Below are positions 7,779-16,494 of a stretch of DNA of 64,000 nt, piece by piece. The stretch comes from Palauibacter sp965207805. Its GTDB lineage: Bacteria; Gemmatimonadota; Gemmatimonadetes; Palauibacterales; Palauibacteraceae. Position numbers and translations under genes: made by a program. Under the pieces are notes generated by a model that had not been told where the DNA came from, ran no database searches, and was given only the letters and a program-made list of their open reading frames with translations. The stretch is from positions 682,001 to 746,000 of the forward strand of contig OZ242312.1 of the NCBI GenBank assembly GCA_965207805.1, read 5' to 3'. Position 1 is the first letter of the stretch; every line of letters starts with the position of its first letter.

Positions 7779-9182
7779 ATGGTGGCAGATGGCGTCACCG
7801 GAACGCCGAGCCGGGAGCGGGGCGCCCTGCTCACGGACCTCTATCAACTCACCATGCTCAAGGGGTACTGGGAATACGGCATGCACGAGACCGCCGTGTT
7901 CGAGTTCTTCGTCCGCCGCCTCCCCCGGAATCGCAATTTCCTGTTGGCCGCGGGCCTGGCTCACGTGCTCGACCATTTGGAAGGCCTGCGATTCGAGTCC
8001 GACGAACTCGAGTGGCTCGGCGATCAGCCCGGCTTCCCCCCCGCCTTCGTCGATTGGCTCGCCGATCTCCGCTTCACGGGGGATGTGGACGCCATGCCCG
8101 AGGGTACCGTCTTCTTCCCCGGAGAACCTCTGCTGCGCGTTACCGCGCCGCTCCCGCAGGCGCAACTCGTCGAGACACGGCTCATCTCGCTGCTCAACTA
8201 CTCCTCCCTCATCGCCTCGAAAGCGGTCCGCTTCACGCTCGCAGCCCCGACAGCCCGGCTCGTGGACTTCGGTCTGCGGCGGGCACACGGCTCGGAAGCG
8301 GGGCTTCTCGCCGCCCGCGCCGCCTTCATCGCCGGCTTCGACGGCACCGCGACCGTACTGGCCGGACAGCGCTGGGGGATCCCGACCTTCGGCACCATGG
8401 CCCATTCGTTCATCCAGGCGCACGACAGCGAGGCCGACGCCTTCATTCGCTTCGCCCGCGCCCATCCCGAGAACGCCGTGTTGCTCGTCGACACCTACGA
8501 CACCGAGGCGGGGGCGTCGAAGGTCGTCGAGATCGCTCGCGACCTCCGTGCCGAAGGCATCGAGATCAGCGGCGTGCGGCTGGACTCCGGAGATCTCGCG
8601 GACCACGCCCGGCGCGTGCGCCGGATTCTGGATGAAGGGCGCTGCCCCGGCGTCCGCATCTTCGCGAGCAGCTCGCTCGACGAGCACGGCGTGGCCCGCC
8701 TGGCCCACGCCCCGATCGACGGCTTCGGCGTGGGGTCCGCCCTCACCGTGTCGGCGGACGAGCCGACGCTCGACAGCGTCTACAAGCTCCAGGAGTACGC
8801 CGGCCGGCCGCGCCGCAAGCGCTCCGAGGGGAAGGCCACGTGGCCCGGCCGCAAGCAGGTCTTTCGCACCTGCGAACGCGGCCGGCTCGCGCGCGATGTT
8901 GTGGGGCTCGAGGACGAAGCGTTGTCCGGCGAAGCGATGCTCCTGCCCGTGGCGCGCGCGGGAGCACGGCTTCGGCCGGATCCCTCGCTGGAAGAGATCC
9001 GTGACCGTGTCCGAACCGCGCTGGAAACGCTCCCGGAGGAACTGCGGGCGCTCGAATCGGCGCGCACGCCGTTCCCGGTGGAACCATCGCACGGCGTGCG
9101 CGAACTGGCCCGGGAAGTCGACCGCCGGTCTTCGGCAGGCGGCAACGGGGAGGGCTTCGCGGTGCCCGACGGATGCCGCTAG
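7779..9182 (+). CDS. pncB: Nicotinate phosphoribosyltransferase
   Basis: Makes nicotinate mononucleotide from nicotinate, PRPP and ATP in NAD salvage; cytoplasmic. The 467-residue protein has the N-terminal ALLTDLYQLTMLKGYWE motif, the SLLNYSSLIASKA helix, VDFGLRRAHG, the GTMAHSFIQAHDSEADAF segment carrying the region of the regulatory His, and LVDTYDTEAGASKV plus ISGVRLDSGD for phosphoribose binding. Length fits the family's long bacterial branch. It sits 6 nt after the pncA remnant, so a former pncA-pncB operon is likely. Start ATG 7779 gives the usual short N-terminal arm. Confidence 0.95.
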   Translation: MVADGVTGTPSRERGALLTDLYQLTMLKGYWEYGMHETAVFEFFVRRLPRNRNFLLAAGLAHVLDHLEGLRFESDELEWLGDQPGFPPAFVDWLADLRFTGDVDAMPEGTVFFPGEPLLRVTAPLPQAQLVETRLISLLNYSSLIASKAVRFTLAAPTARLVDFGLRRAHGSEAGLLAARAAFIAGFDGTATVLAGQRWGIPTFGTMAHSFIQAHDSEADAFIRFARAHPENAVLLVDTYDTEAGASKVVEIARDLRAEGIEISGVRLDSGDLADHARRVRRILDEGRCPGVRIFASSSLDEHGVARLAHAPIDGFGVGSALTVSADEPTLDSVYKLQEYAGRPRRKRSEGKATWPGRKQVFRTCERGRLARDVVGLEDEALSGEAMLLPVARAGARLRPDPSLEEIRDRVRTALETLPEELRALESARTPFPVEPSHGVRELAREVDRRSSAGGNGEGFAVPDGCR

Positions 9183-9213
9183 GTTTTGCCATGATCGTGT
9201 TCGAGGAGGTCAT

Positions 9214-10557
9214 ATGAGGCTCGTCAAGCTGTCCCTGGGGTTCGCCCTCGCCGTGTGCGCCACGGCTCCTTCCGCCGCCGCCGGCGAGCAGGCGGCGCAG
9301 GCCGACGTCACCGCCTTCGTCGACGTGAACGTGATTCCGATGGATTCCGACCGGATCCTCGCCGGACACACCGTCGTCGTGCGCGGCGACCGGATCGTCG
9401 CCGTGGGGCCGGCCGCCGATGTCGACGTGCCGGCCGGCGCCCGCCGCATCGACGGCTCCGGGAAGTACCTGATGCCGGGGTTGTCGGAGATGCACGGGCA
9501 CACGCCGGGCGGCTTCCCGACCGACACGTTCCGCGAGCAGGTGATGTTCCTCTACGCCGCGAACGGCGTGACGACGGTGCGCGGGATGCTCGGCCTGCCG
9601 GGCGACCTCGAGTTGAAGGCGAGGACGAACACCGGCGAGATCTGGGGGCCGACGCTCTACCTCGCGGGCCCGAGCTTCAACGGCAACTCGGTCACGTCGC
9701 CTTCGCAGGCGGCGGATCGCGTGTGGGTGCAGAAGGGGGAAGGGTGGGATCACCTGAAGATCCACCCCGGGCTCACCGTGCCGGAATACGACGCGCTCGC
9801 CGCGGCCGCCGCGCAGGCCGGCATCCGCTTCGGAGGCCACGTCCCGGCCGACGTCGGGATCCGGCACGCCATCCTCATGGGACAGGAGACTTTCGACCAC
9901 CTCGACGGCTACATGGAGGAGGCGGGAGGCATCCGCGGCCCCATGGACGCGGCGGAGATGGAGGAACTGTTCGCGCTGACGATCGGCGCCCGGGCCTGGG
10001 TCGTGCCCACCATGGTCCTCTGGGAAGTGGGCGTCATCGGCCTCGGCGACCCCGACGCGCTCGCCGCCTATCCGGAGATGCGCTACTGGCCCCCGGAGGG
10101 CGTCCAGGGCTGGAAGGACCGGCTCCAGGCGGTCCAGGCGCGCGACGCATGGGACGTGGAACAGGCTCGGCGGCACGCGAGCAACCGAACGGTGCTTCTA
10201 GGCATGATGAACGAGGCCGGCGTGGGTATCCTCATGGGCACCGATTCGCCGCAGATGTTCAGCGTCCCCGGCTTCTCCCTCCACCGCGAACTCGCGGCGA
10301 TGGCCGACGCAGGGATGTCGCCGTACGAGATCCTCGTCAGCGGCACCCGGAACGTCGGCGACTACTTCCAGGCCTACGACACCTTCGGAACGGTGGCCGC
10401 GGGCCGACGCGCCGATCTCATCCTCACCAACTCCAACCCCCTCGAGGACGTGGCGAACGTGGCGGACCGCGCCGGCGTCATGGTGCGCGGCGTATGGAAG
10501 TCCGAGGAAGAGATCCAGCAGGGCCTGGCCGAAATCGCCACCAGCTTCGGCAACTGA
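9214..10557 (+). CDS. Secreted amidohydrolase (imidazolonepropionase-like family)
   Basis: Metal-dependent amidohydrolase of 447 residues, exported by a Sec signal (residues 1 to about 23, ending SAAAGEQ). The N-terminal beta-sandwich carries VDVNVIPMDSDRILAGHTVVVRGDRI, followed by the metal-binding HGH in PGLSEMHGHTPGG. Later ligands are plausible at GGHVPAD and HLDGY, and the conserved Asp at LMGTDSPQ. The C-terminus rebuilds the sandwich (TVAAGRRADLILTNSNPLEDV). The family includes many secreted peptidases and amidases of unknown substrate. ATG 9214 follows a strong GAGGAGGT site; longer frames upstream read through pncB out of frame and are wrong. Confidence 0.88.
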   Translation: MRLVKLSLGFALAVCATAPSAAAGEQAAQADVTAFVDVNVIPMDSDRILAGHTVVVRGDRIVAVGPAADVDVPAGARRIDGSGKYLMPGLSEMHGHTPGGFPTDTFREQVMFLYAANGVTTVRGMLGLPGDLELKARTNTGEIWGPTLYLAGPSFNGNSVTSPSQAADRVWVQKGEGWDHLKIHPGLTVPEYDALAAAAAQAGIRFGGHVPADVGIRHAILMGQETFDHLDGYMEEAGGIRGPMDAAEMEELFALTIGARAWVVPTMVLWEVGVIGLGDPDALAAYPEMRYWPPEGVQGWKDRLQAVQARDAWDVEQARRHASNRTVLLGMMNEAGVGILMGTDSPQMFSVPGFSLHRELAAMADAGMSPYEILVSGTRNVGDYFQAYDTFGTVAAGRRADLILTNSNPLEDVANVADRAGVMVRGVWKSEEEIQQGLAEIATSFGN

Positions 10558-10577
10558 CGGGCCGGGCCTGACGGATC

Positions 10578-11015
10578 TCAGGCATCGGCCTGAGCGAGAC
10601 AGTCCGGGCAGTGGCCGAGGAGGTGCACCATCGCGTTGCGGATGGACTCGGCCCACGGTCCATCGATCGACAACGCCGCGGCGATCTCCTCCTTCAGACA
10701 GGCGACTCGGCCGCAGTCCTCGCACAGGAAGTGCGGGTGGCGATGGGCGTCTTCGTGGTCTCCCGCGAGCGCGTATCGATCGATGCCGTCCACCCGGCTC
10801 ACCACGGGAGCGAGGCCGGCCTCACGCAGCTTGACGAGGTTGCGGTAGATCGTCGCCTGATCCCAGTCCGAGTCGCCGAGCAGGTCGAGCACCTGCGTGA
10901 AGGACACCGGACCCTTGGCGTCGGTCAGGATGCGGAGCACCGCAACGCGCGGCGCGGTTACGCGCAGACCGCGCTCGCGCAGCCTCCGACGGGCGTCGTT
11001 CTTCGTGATTCGCAT
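10578..11015 (-). CDS. Fur-family metalloregulator, probably Zur-like
   Basis: Metal-sensing repressor of 145 residues. The winged helix occupies residues 1-80 (RERGLRVTAPRVAVLRIL and the WDQATIYRNLVKL recognition helix). The dimerisation part has His at 87, 91, 93 and 95 and two CxxC pairs (C98/C101 and C136/C139) that would form the structural zinc site. It is divergent from a COG0523 GTPase, a classic partner under zinc control, so zinc is the likeliest signal (inference). The 143-bp region between the two genes carries several CAAG/CTTG palindromes that could be its operators. Fur and Mur alternatives cannot be excluded from sequence alone. Confidence 0.88.
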   Translation of the reverse strand: MRITKNDARRRLRERGLRVTAPRVAVLRILTDAKGPVSFTQVLDLLGDSDWDQATIYRNLVKLREAGLAPVVSRVDGIDRYALAGDHEDAHRHPHFLCEDCGRVACLKEEIAAALSIDGPWAESIRNAMVHLLGHCPDCLAQADA

Positions 11016-11061
11016 GAGCCTTCTCCCGCGCGGCGGAACTGACGTCCGGAGACGCTAGAGA

Positions 11062-11117
11062 CAAGCACTTGCACATGCAAGTCACTTGTGTATTTTCTGC
11101 GCTCGCAAGCCGCTTGC
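11062..11117. promoter_or_regulatory. Cluster of CAAG/CTTG palindromes between the Fur-family gene and the COG0523 gene
   Basis: Overlapping inverted repeats: CAAG-CA-CTTG (11062-11071), ACTTGCA-CA-TGCAAGT (11067-11082), CAAGT-C-ACTTG (11078-11088) and GCAAG-CCG-CTTGC (11105-11117). The spacing suits dimeric repressor binding. The cluster would cover the GTPase promoter and probably that of the regulator. No promoter hexamers are clear. Confidence 0.65.
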
Positions 11118-11158
11118 AGGAGCACTCCGCAGTGAGAAGTGCCGAAAAGGGAAGTTCG

Positions 11159-12403
11159 ATGAGCAGCGATCCAGGCACCGTTACCCGTGACGAGCGTCTC
11201 CCCGTCACGGTGTTGTCCGGCTTCCTCGGAGCCGGGAAGACCACCCTCCTCAACGAAGTTCTGAACAATCGGGAAGGACGCCGAGTCGCGGTCATCGTGA
11301 ACGACATGAGCGAGGTCAACATCGACGCGGCCCTCGTGGAGCGCGGGGGCGCCCAGCTCTCGCGGACCGAAGAGACGCTCGTCGAGATGACGAACGGCTG
11401 CATCTGCTGCACGCTGCGGGAGGACCTGCTCGCCGAGGTCTCCCGGTTGGCCCGGGAGGGGCGTTTCGACTATCTGCTGATCGAGTCCACGGGGATTTCG
11501 GAGCCCATCCCGGTCGCCCAGACCTTCACCTTCGAGGACGAGGACGGTGTGAGCCTCGGCGATATCTCGCGCCTCGACACGATGGTCACCGTCGTGGACG
11601 CCGCGAGTTTCCTGAAGGACTACGACGCCGCCGAAGACCTCCAGGACCGCGGTGAGTCGCTGGGCGAAGAGGACGAACGGACAGTCACCGACCTGCTGAT
11701 CGATCAGGTCGAGTTCGCCGACATCATCGTGCTCAACAAGCTCGATCTCGTCACCGAGGACCATGCGTGTGAGGTCGAGGCCATTCTGCGCGCGCTCAAC
11801 CCCGGCGCGGAGGTCTACCGGGCGACCCGGGGGCAGGTGCCCCTTGAGCGCGTGCTCGACACGGGCTTGTTCGACTACGACACCGCGGAAGGCTCCGCCG
11901 GCTGGATCCGCGAGCTCGAGGGAGGCCACACGCCCGAGACGGAGGAGTACGGGATCTCGACCTTCACCTATCGGACTTCGGCCCCGTTCGACGCGGAGAA
12001 GCTGTGGGCGTTCCTGAACGACGACGAGAACTGGCGCGGCGTGCTCCGGTCGAAGGGCTTCTTCTGGGTCGCCGCCGATCACAAGGTCGTATACGAGTGG
12101 GCGCAGGCCGGGGGTGTGAGCACCGTCGACCCCATGGGCATGTGGTGGGCCGCGACACCGAGGGAGTACTGGGACCACCCGGACGGCGAACGGCCGGACC
12201 AGCAGCCGAGTTGGCACCCTCGGTACGGGGATCGTCACCAGGCACTCGTCTTCATCGGTCAGCGGATGGATGAGGCCGCAGTACGCGCGCGACTCGACGC
12301 ATGCCTGCTCGACGAAGCCCTTGCCGCCGCCGATAGCAGCACCTGGACGGGACGTCACAACCCCTTCCCCGAGCTTCAGATGGTCGAGGGGGTGGTCGGA
12401 TGA
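11159..12403 (+). CDS. COG0523-family GTPase, zinc metallochaperone-like (ZagA/YciC type)
   Basis: P-loop GTPase of 414 residues that, in characterised relatives, hands zinc to client proteins during starvation. Walker A is GFLGAGKTT at residues 21-29; the hallmark metal-binding CICC is at 81-84; IESTGISEP and LNKLDLV give the remaining GTPase motifs. The CobW C-terminal domain covers about 260-400 (FTYRTSAPFDAEKLWAFL and RQALVFIGQRMD-like segments). Start ATG 11159 is used; an upstream in-frame TTG at 11069 falls inside the operator palindromes. The gene overlaps the flavoprotein by ATGA and lies opposite a Fur-family regulator, so metal-responsive control is likely. Confidence 0.93.
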   Translation: MSSDPGTVTRDERLPVTVLSGFLGAGKTTLLNEVLNNREGRRVAVIVNDMSEVNIDAALVERGGAQLSRTEETLVEMTNGCICCTLREDLLAEVSRLAREGRFDYLLIESTGISEPIPVAQTFTFEDEDGVSLGDISRLDTMVTVVDAASFLKDYDAAEDLQDRGESLGEEDERTVTDLLIDQVEFADIIVLNKLDLVTEDHACEVEAILRALNPGAEVYRATRGQVPLERVLDTGLFDYDTAEGSAGWIRELEGGHTPETEEYGISTFTYRTSAPFDAEKLWAFLNDDENWRGVLRSKGFFWVAADHKVVYEWAQAGGVSTVDPMGMWWAATPREYWDHPDGERPDQQPSWHPRYGDRHQALVFIGQRMDEAAVRARLDACLLDEALAAADSSTWTGRHNPFPELQMVEGVVG

Positions 12404-13527
12404 ACACCAAGGCTGGGGACGACCTGTTGAACGTGGTCATCGTCGGCGCGGGTGCCGCCGGCGTGGGCGTCTCGGTCGCACTCGCGCACGCGGGGATCGA
12501 GGACTTCGTCGTGCTCGAACGCCACTCGGTGGGCGCCTCGTTCGCCCAGTGGCCGGCCGAGACTCGCTTCATCACACCTTCGTTCCCAACGAATTCGGTC
12601 GGCATGCTCGACCTGAATTCCGTCGTGATCGGGACCTCGGCCGCCTGGTCCCTGGAGGTCGAGCACCCCACGGGGAGGCAGTATGCGGCCTTCCTCAAGG
12701 CGATCGCCGACCACTTCGAGTTGCCGATCCAGGAGGGCGTCGACGTGCTTCGGATCGACCGGAGCGGCGAAGAGTTCGTGGTCGAAACGACAGCGGGACC
12801 TGTGCGTGCCCGGCACGTCATCTGGGCTGCAGGCGACTTCCAGTACCCGCGCTTGAACAGCTTCGAGGGCAGCGAGCTGTGCCTGCACACGGCGCTGCTC
12901 CCCAGCTACGCCGAGTTGGATGGGGACGATTTCATCGTCGTCGGCGGCTACGAAAGCGGCGTCGACGTCGCCAGCCACCTGGCCGAGCGAGGCAAGCGGG
13001 TGCGCCTCTTCGACCGGGGGAGTCCCTGGGCGTCCGAGAGCTCCGATCCCAGCGTCGCGCTTTCCATCTTCTCGCTCCAGCGGACACGACGCCCTTCGTA
13101 CGCGGAGCACGTGGAGCTCTTTCCCGACACCGCGGTCACCGCCGTGGCTACGGCCGATGCCGGATTCGAGGTCGCCACGGATGACGGGCAACTCTTTCGC
13201 ACGCCCGTGCCGCCCCTCCTCGCGGGTGGGTTCGCGGGAAGCCATCCGCTCGTGATGGACCTCTTCGAGTCACGGGAAGACGGATTCCCGCTCCTCAACG
13301 AGCACGACGGATCGACGATCGTCCCCGGGATCTACCTGTGCGGCGCGGCCGTGCGGCACGACAGCCACATCTTCTGCTTCATCTTCAAGTACCGGCAACG
13401 GTTTGCGGTCGTCGCCAAGGCGATCGCGACCTCGCTGGGCCTGCCCGCCGAGGGGCTCGAAATGTACAGAATGTGGGGCATGTACCTGGACGATCTCTCC
13501 TGCTGCGGACAGGAGTGCGTATGCTGA
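12400..13527 (+). CDS. FAD/NAD(P)-dependent oxidoreductase with Cys-rich tail
   Basis: Flavoprotein of 375 residues related to flavin monooxygenases and the CzcO group. The FAD-binding GAGAAGVGVS is at about residues 15-24, the glycine-rich VVGGYESGVDVA at about 183 could bind NAD(P)H, and PGIYLCGAAVRHDS near residue 320 closes the FAD site. The reaction is unknown. The C-terminus ends in DLSCCGQECVC, four cysteines in eight residues, which looks like a metal or redox site rather than part of the fold. It starts inside the GTPase stop (ATGA overlap) and so shares its Fur-like control. The following gene starts 7 nt before its end. Confidence 0.85.
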   Translation: MNTKAGDDLLNVVIVGAGAAGVGVSVALAHAGIEDFVVLERHSVGASFAQWPAETRFITPSFPTNSVGMLDLNSVVIGTSAAWSLEVEHPTGRQYAAFLKAIADHFELPIQEGVDVLRIDRSGEEFVVETTAGPVRARHVIWAAGDFQYPRLNSFEGSELCLHTALLPSYAELDGDDFIVVGGYESGVDVASHLAERGKRVRLFDRGSPWASESSDPSVALSIFSLQRTRRPSYAEHVELFPDTAVTAVATADAGFEVATDDGQLFRTPVPPLLAGGFAGSHPLVMDLFESREDGFPLLNEHDGSTIVPGIYLCGAAVRHDSHIFCFIFKYRQRFAVVAKAIATSLGLPAEGLEMYRMWGMYLDDLSCCGQECVC

Positions 13528-13856
13528 CCGACCGAGCCGAAGCCCCGGCGCCCGTGACTCCGAAGCTGACTCCAGAGCCGACTCCGCAGCTGACTCCAGA
13601 GCCGACTCCGCAGCTGACCCCAGCGCCGACTCCGCAGCTGACCGCAGCGCCGACTCCGCAGCGCAGGCGACTGCCGCCGGTCCTGCGTCGGGCGATGCGT
13701 ATCGAGTGGGCCGGCCAAACGGCCGCCAGCCTGTGCTGGATCGCCAGCGTGTTCGCGTACGGGATCACCTCCCGCGGCGACTGGCTGCAGCTCTGCGCCG
13801 CGTCCGCCTGGCTACTCGCCAACACCGTCGCGCTCGCGAAGGCCAAGGGCGACTGA
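13521..13856 (+). CDS. Small membrane protein with Pro/Thr/Gln repeat linker
   Basis: Protein of 111 residues and unknown role. Residues about 15-50 are a low-complexity linker of repeating TPQLTPEP-type units. The C-terminal half holds two hydrophobic segments (about residues 67-83 and 88-105) separated by RGDWLQ, predicting a two-pass membrane anchor. It overlaps the flavoprotein by 7 nt (ATGCTGA) and is the third gene of the metal island. It may tether a partner to the membrane or act as a small metal-starvation protein; both are inference. Confidence 0.7.
   Translation: MLTDRAEAPAPVTPKLTPEPTPQLTPEPTPQLTPAPTPQLTAAPTPQRRRLPPVLRRAMRIEWAGQTAASLCWIASVFAYGITSRGDWLQLCAASAWLLANTVALAKAKGD
13566..13661 (+). 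repeat. Four in-frame 24-bp tandem repeats
   Basis: Units 13566-13589 and 13590-13613 are identical; 13614-13637 and 13638-13661 differ at a few positions. Each encodes eight residues of the Pro/Thr/Gln linker of the small membrane protein. Copy number could vary between strains by slippage. Confidence 0.9.
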
Positions 13857-13919
13857 GCCCCCCGCAACGGTCTGGTTTCGTTCGCCCACAACCCCTACTT
13901 CTCCTGGCGGAGGTGCGCG

Positions 13920-14351
13920 ATGGACGGAACCAGACAGACGCCGGGGCACGTGGAGCGGCACGAGGGGATCATTACGGTGCGGGGTGGGGGGCGGCACCGG
14001 GCGTGGAACGGGATCGAGTACAAGACGGGGATGTGGGCGGAGAACGTCGGCTCGGGCGCGCTCTCCATGAACGTGGCGATGATCCCGCCGGGCGGCGTCG
14101 CGAAGGCGCACATCCATGTGGACTTCGAGGTGATGCTCTACATCCTCCAGGGACGGGTTCGGCACGAGTTCGGGCCGCGGCTGGAGAAGACGCTCGACAA
14201 CGAAGCGGGCGACTTCATCTTCATCGAACCCGGCGTGCCCCACGAGGTGTTCAACCTCAGCGATACCGAGCCGGTCGTCGCCGTGGTCGCGCGCTCGGAC
14301 GCGCGGGAGTGGGAGAACATCGTCGACTTCGAGCGCCCCGCGCGGGATTAG
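13920..14351 (+). CDS. Cupin-domain protein
   Basis: Single-domain cupin of 143 residues. The two cupin motifs are visible: PPGGVAKAHIHVDFEVMLYILQG with metal-binding His and Glu, and GDFIFIEPGVPHEVFNLS with the second His. Such proteins are dioxygenases, isomerases or sugar/metabolite binders; the substrate here cannot be read from sequence. A GGAGG site 7-8 nt upstream supports the ATG at 13920. It stands alone, convergent with the gamma-glutamyltransferase-like gene. Confidence 0.88.
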   Translation: MDGTRQTPGHVERHEGIITVRGGGRHRAWNGIEYKTGMWAENVGSGALSMNVAMIPPGGVAKAHIHVDFEVMLYILQGRVRHEFGPRLEKTLDNEAGDFIFIEPGVPHEVFNLSDTEPVVAVVARSDAREWENIVDFERPARD

Positions 14352-14391
14352 GCCACGCCTCCCGGAGCAGGCTCGGACCTCGGGCGGCCGC

Positions 14392-16320
14392 TCAGAATCC
14401 GAGCGACGCGGTCTCCCGCCTCACGTCCCCCGCGGCGGTCATCACCCCGGTTTCCGGGTCGCGCCAGGTCACCGTCGGAGCGCCGGCACGCCAGTTCCAC
14501 AGGCCCCAGGAGCGCACATCGTGGCCCATGGCGCGCAACGCCTCGGCCGTCTCCGCCGGGATCCGGTCCTCCATGTAGAGGACGGCGGGATTCCGGTTCA
14601 CTTCGCTCCCGGTGGCCGGGAAGTTGTAGCTGCCGAAACGGGGCTGGTCCAACGCCTGCTCGGGGGACATGCCCCACACCACGACGTTCAGAAAGACCTG
14701 CAGGAGGCACTGCATCTGCTGATCGCCGCCCGGAGTCGAGAGGCCCATGAACGGCTCGCCATCCTTCACCACCAGGAGGGGCGAGTTCGTGTTCCGCGGG
14801 CGCTTGCCGGGCGCCATCACGTTGGCCAGATCGGGGTCCAGGTTGAACTGGCCCATGCGGTTGCCGAGTCCGAATCCCCACCCCGGGATCATGGGCGTTA
14901 AGGTGTGTCCGTCGCTCTCGGTGAGGGAAAACACGTTGCCCTCGCCGTCGATGACATTCAGGGAGGAGGTGTCGAAGGAGGGGGTTCCAGCGTCGGCATC
15001 GTCCGCCCTTCGAAGGTCCGGCGCGGCGCCAACGGGCCGACCTTCCGGCACCAGGAAGCTCACGGGCGCGCCGTCCGCAACCGCGGCCATCCGTTCCGGA
15101 TCGCCCCACGGAGGCATGTCCTGAAACGCGCGACTCTCGTCGATGAGCCCGATGCGCTCGCGCGCGTACGCCTTCCCGTACAATCCCTCCGGAGCGGGCG
15201 CGAAATCCGGATCCCCGACGTACTTGTGGGCGTCCGCCATCGCGAGGTCGATCACCTGTGAGACGAGGTGGATGTACTCCGGCGTGTTGTAGCCGAGGGC
15301 ACGCAGATCGTAGTTCTCCAGCATGTTGAGCATCAGGATGATACGCGGCCCCTGGCTCCACCCGTCACCGGCGTAGACGTCGTAGCCGTTGAAGTCGGTT
15401 CCGAGGGGCTCCTCCCAACGACTCTCGTAGCCCGCCATGTCCTCGTAACGGACGATGCCGTCATGCTCCCGGAAGAAACGGTCCACGTCGCGCGCCGGGT
15501 CGCCCCGGTAGAACGCGTCCCGAGCGGCGCGGATCCCTTCGGAACGGCTTCCTCCCGCCGCCAGCGCCTGCCGCTCGGCCTCCATCATGTAGCGGATGAG
15601 CCGCCCCAGGTCGGCGTTCACCATGAGATCGCCCAGACGCTGCTCGCCGACCCCGTTGGGGAACCAGAAGTCGCGATTGTAGGGGAAGGCGAGGATCCCT
15701 TCCGTCTGATCCCCGATCATCCATTTCTGCATCTTGTAGAGGTGATAGCCCTCCTCAACGATGCGCAGCGTTGGCTGCGCGGCCTCGCCGAAGCTGACGG
15801 TGCCGAAGCGGTCGAGAGCGGCGAGCCACACATCCACGTCGGCCGGAATCAGCGCGTTGTTAATGGGCGACTTGCCGTGTTCGAGGAAGTAATCGAGGGT
15901 GGCCAGCGCGGGTGAGGTCCCGGCGCCGACCCGAGTGATCACGCGATCCTCGGCCGCGCTGTAGAGGATGAGCGGCGCAACTCCGGTCCATCCCGCGTAG
16001 TCCATCTTGAGCGCCTTGAGCGCCATCCCCGCGGTCACTCCGGCGTCGAAGGCGTTGCCTCCGGCCTTGAGCACGTCGTACCCGGCCTGCGTGGCCAGAT
16101 AGTGCCCGGACGAGATGACTCCGTGCGTGCCCATCACGCGCGGCCGCATGGCCTCGACGTTGTCGGCGCCGTGGACGGGGCCGTGACTCCGGAACGGGGC
16201 GATGGTGGCGAAGACGCCTTCCTCGGCGGCGGCGGATTCCGCGGGAGCGTCAATCCGCGGACCGCACGAGGCGGCGAGTGCCAGAGCCGCGACCGCGACC
16301 ATACATGCCAGGGGCTTCAT
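14392..16320 (-). CDS. Gamma-glutamyltransferase-family lipoprotein
   Basis: Ntn-hydrolase of 642 residues, likely on the periplasmic face, that would hydrolyse or transfer gamma-glutamyl groups (for example from glutathione). The signal ends in a lipobox (LALAASC). The large-subunit part has the GGNAFDAGVTAGMAL motif near residue 90. The processing/catalytic Thr is the T of FDTSSLNVIDGEGNVFSLT, aligned with the family's TTHYSVVD; the second Thr is Ser here. Downstream lie NTNSPLLVVKDG and STPGGDQQMQCLLQV, the latter matching the family's glycine-rich oxyanion loop. The subfamily resembles acylase-like homologues, so true glutathione activity is unproven. The ATG at 16320 places the signal correctly. 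Confidence 0.88.
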   Translation of the reverse strand: MKPLACMVAVAALALAASCGPRIDAPAESAAAEEGVFATIAPFRSHGPVHGADNVEAMRPRVMGTHGVISSGHYLATQAGYDVLKAGGNAFDAGVTAGMALKALKMDYAGWTGVAPLILYSAAEDRVITRVGAGTSPALATLDYFLEHGKSPINNALIPADVDVWLAALDRFGTVSFGEAAQPTLRIVEEGYHLYKMQKWMIGDQTEGILAFPYNRDFWFPNGVGEQRLGDLMVNADLGRLIRYMMEAERQALAAGGSRSEGIRAARDAFYRGDPARDVDRFFREHDGIVRYEDMAGYESRWEEPLGTDFNGYDVYAGDGWSQGPRIILMLNMLENYDLRALGYNTPEYIHLVSQVIDLAMADAHKYVGDPDFAPAPEGLYGKAYARERIGLIDESRAFQDMPPWGDPERMAAVADGAPVSFLVPEGRPVGAAPDLRRADDADAGTPSFDTSSLNVIDGEGNVFSLTESDGHTLTPMIPGWGFGLGNRMGQFNLDPDLANVMAPGKRPRNTNSPLLVVKDGEPFMGLSTPGGDQQMQCLLQVFLNVVVWGMSPEQALDQPRFGSYNFPATGSEVNRNPAVLYMEDRIPAETAEALRAMGHDVRSWGLWNWRAGAPTVTWRDPETGVMTAAGDVRRETASLGF

Positions 16321-16428
16321 CGCTTGATCCTCCTGTATCCGCCCGGGATGGGGGACCCGGACAACTTCCGTCGCTCCCACAACCCTGAAGCTACTTCCGG
16401 GGATCGTCCCGGCAACGACGCGACAGAG

Positions 16429-16444
16429 CGTTCCCGCGGGAACG
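16429..16444. promoter_or_regulatory. 16-bp perfect palindrome CGTTCCCGCGGGAACG, copy 1
   Basis: It lies in the divergent region between the gamma-glutamyltransferase-like gene and the oxidase-like gene. The identical 16-mer recurs at 39207-39222 and 61954-61969. It is a possible operator, or a site for a nucleoid or modification protein. Confidence 0.5.
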
Positions 16445-16494
16445 TTTCGACGCGCTCTCTGGCCGATATGAGTGCCTGGCGACAGTCTTATTGC

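Noticed and set aside
7693..10557. A 954-residue frame covering pncB and the amidohydrolase
   Set aside because: The first 507 codons are pncB out of frame; only the part from ATG 9214, with its own ribosome site and signal peptide, is real.
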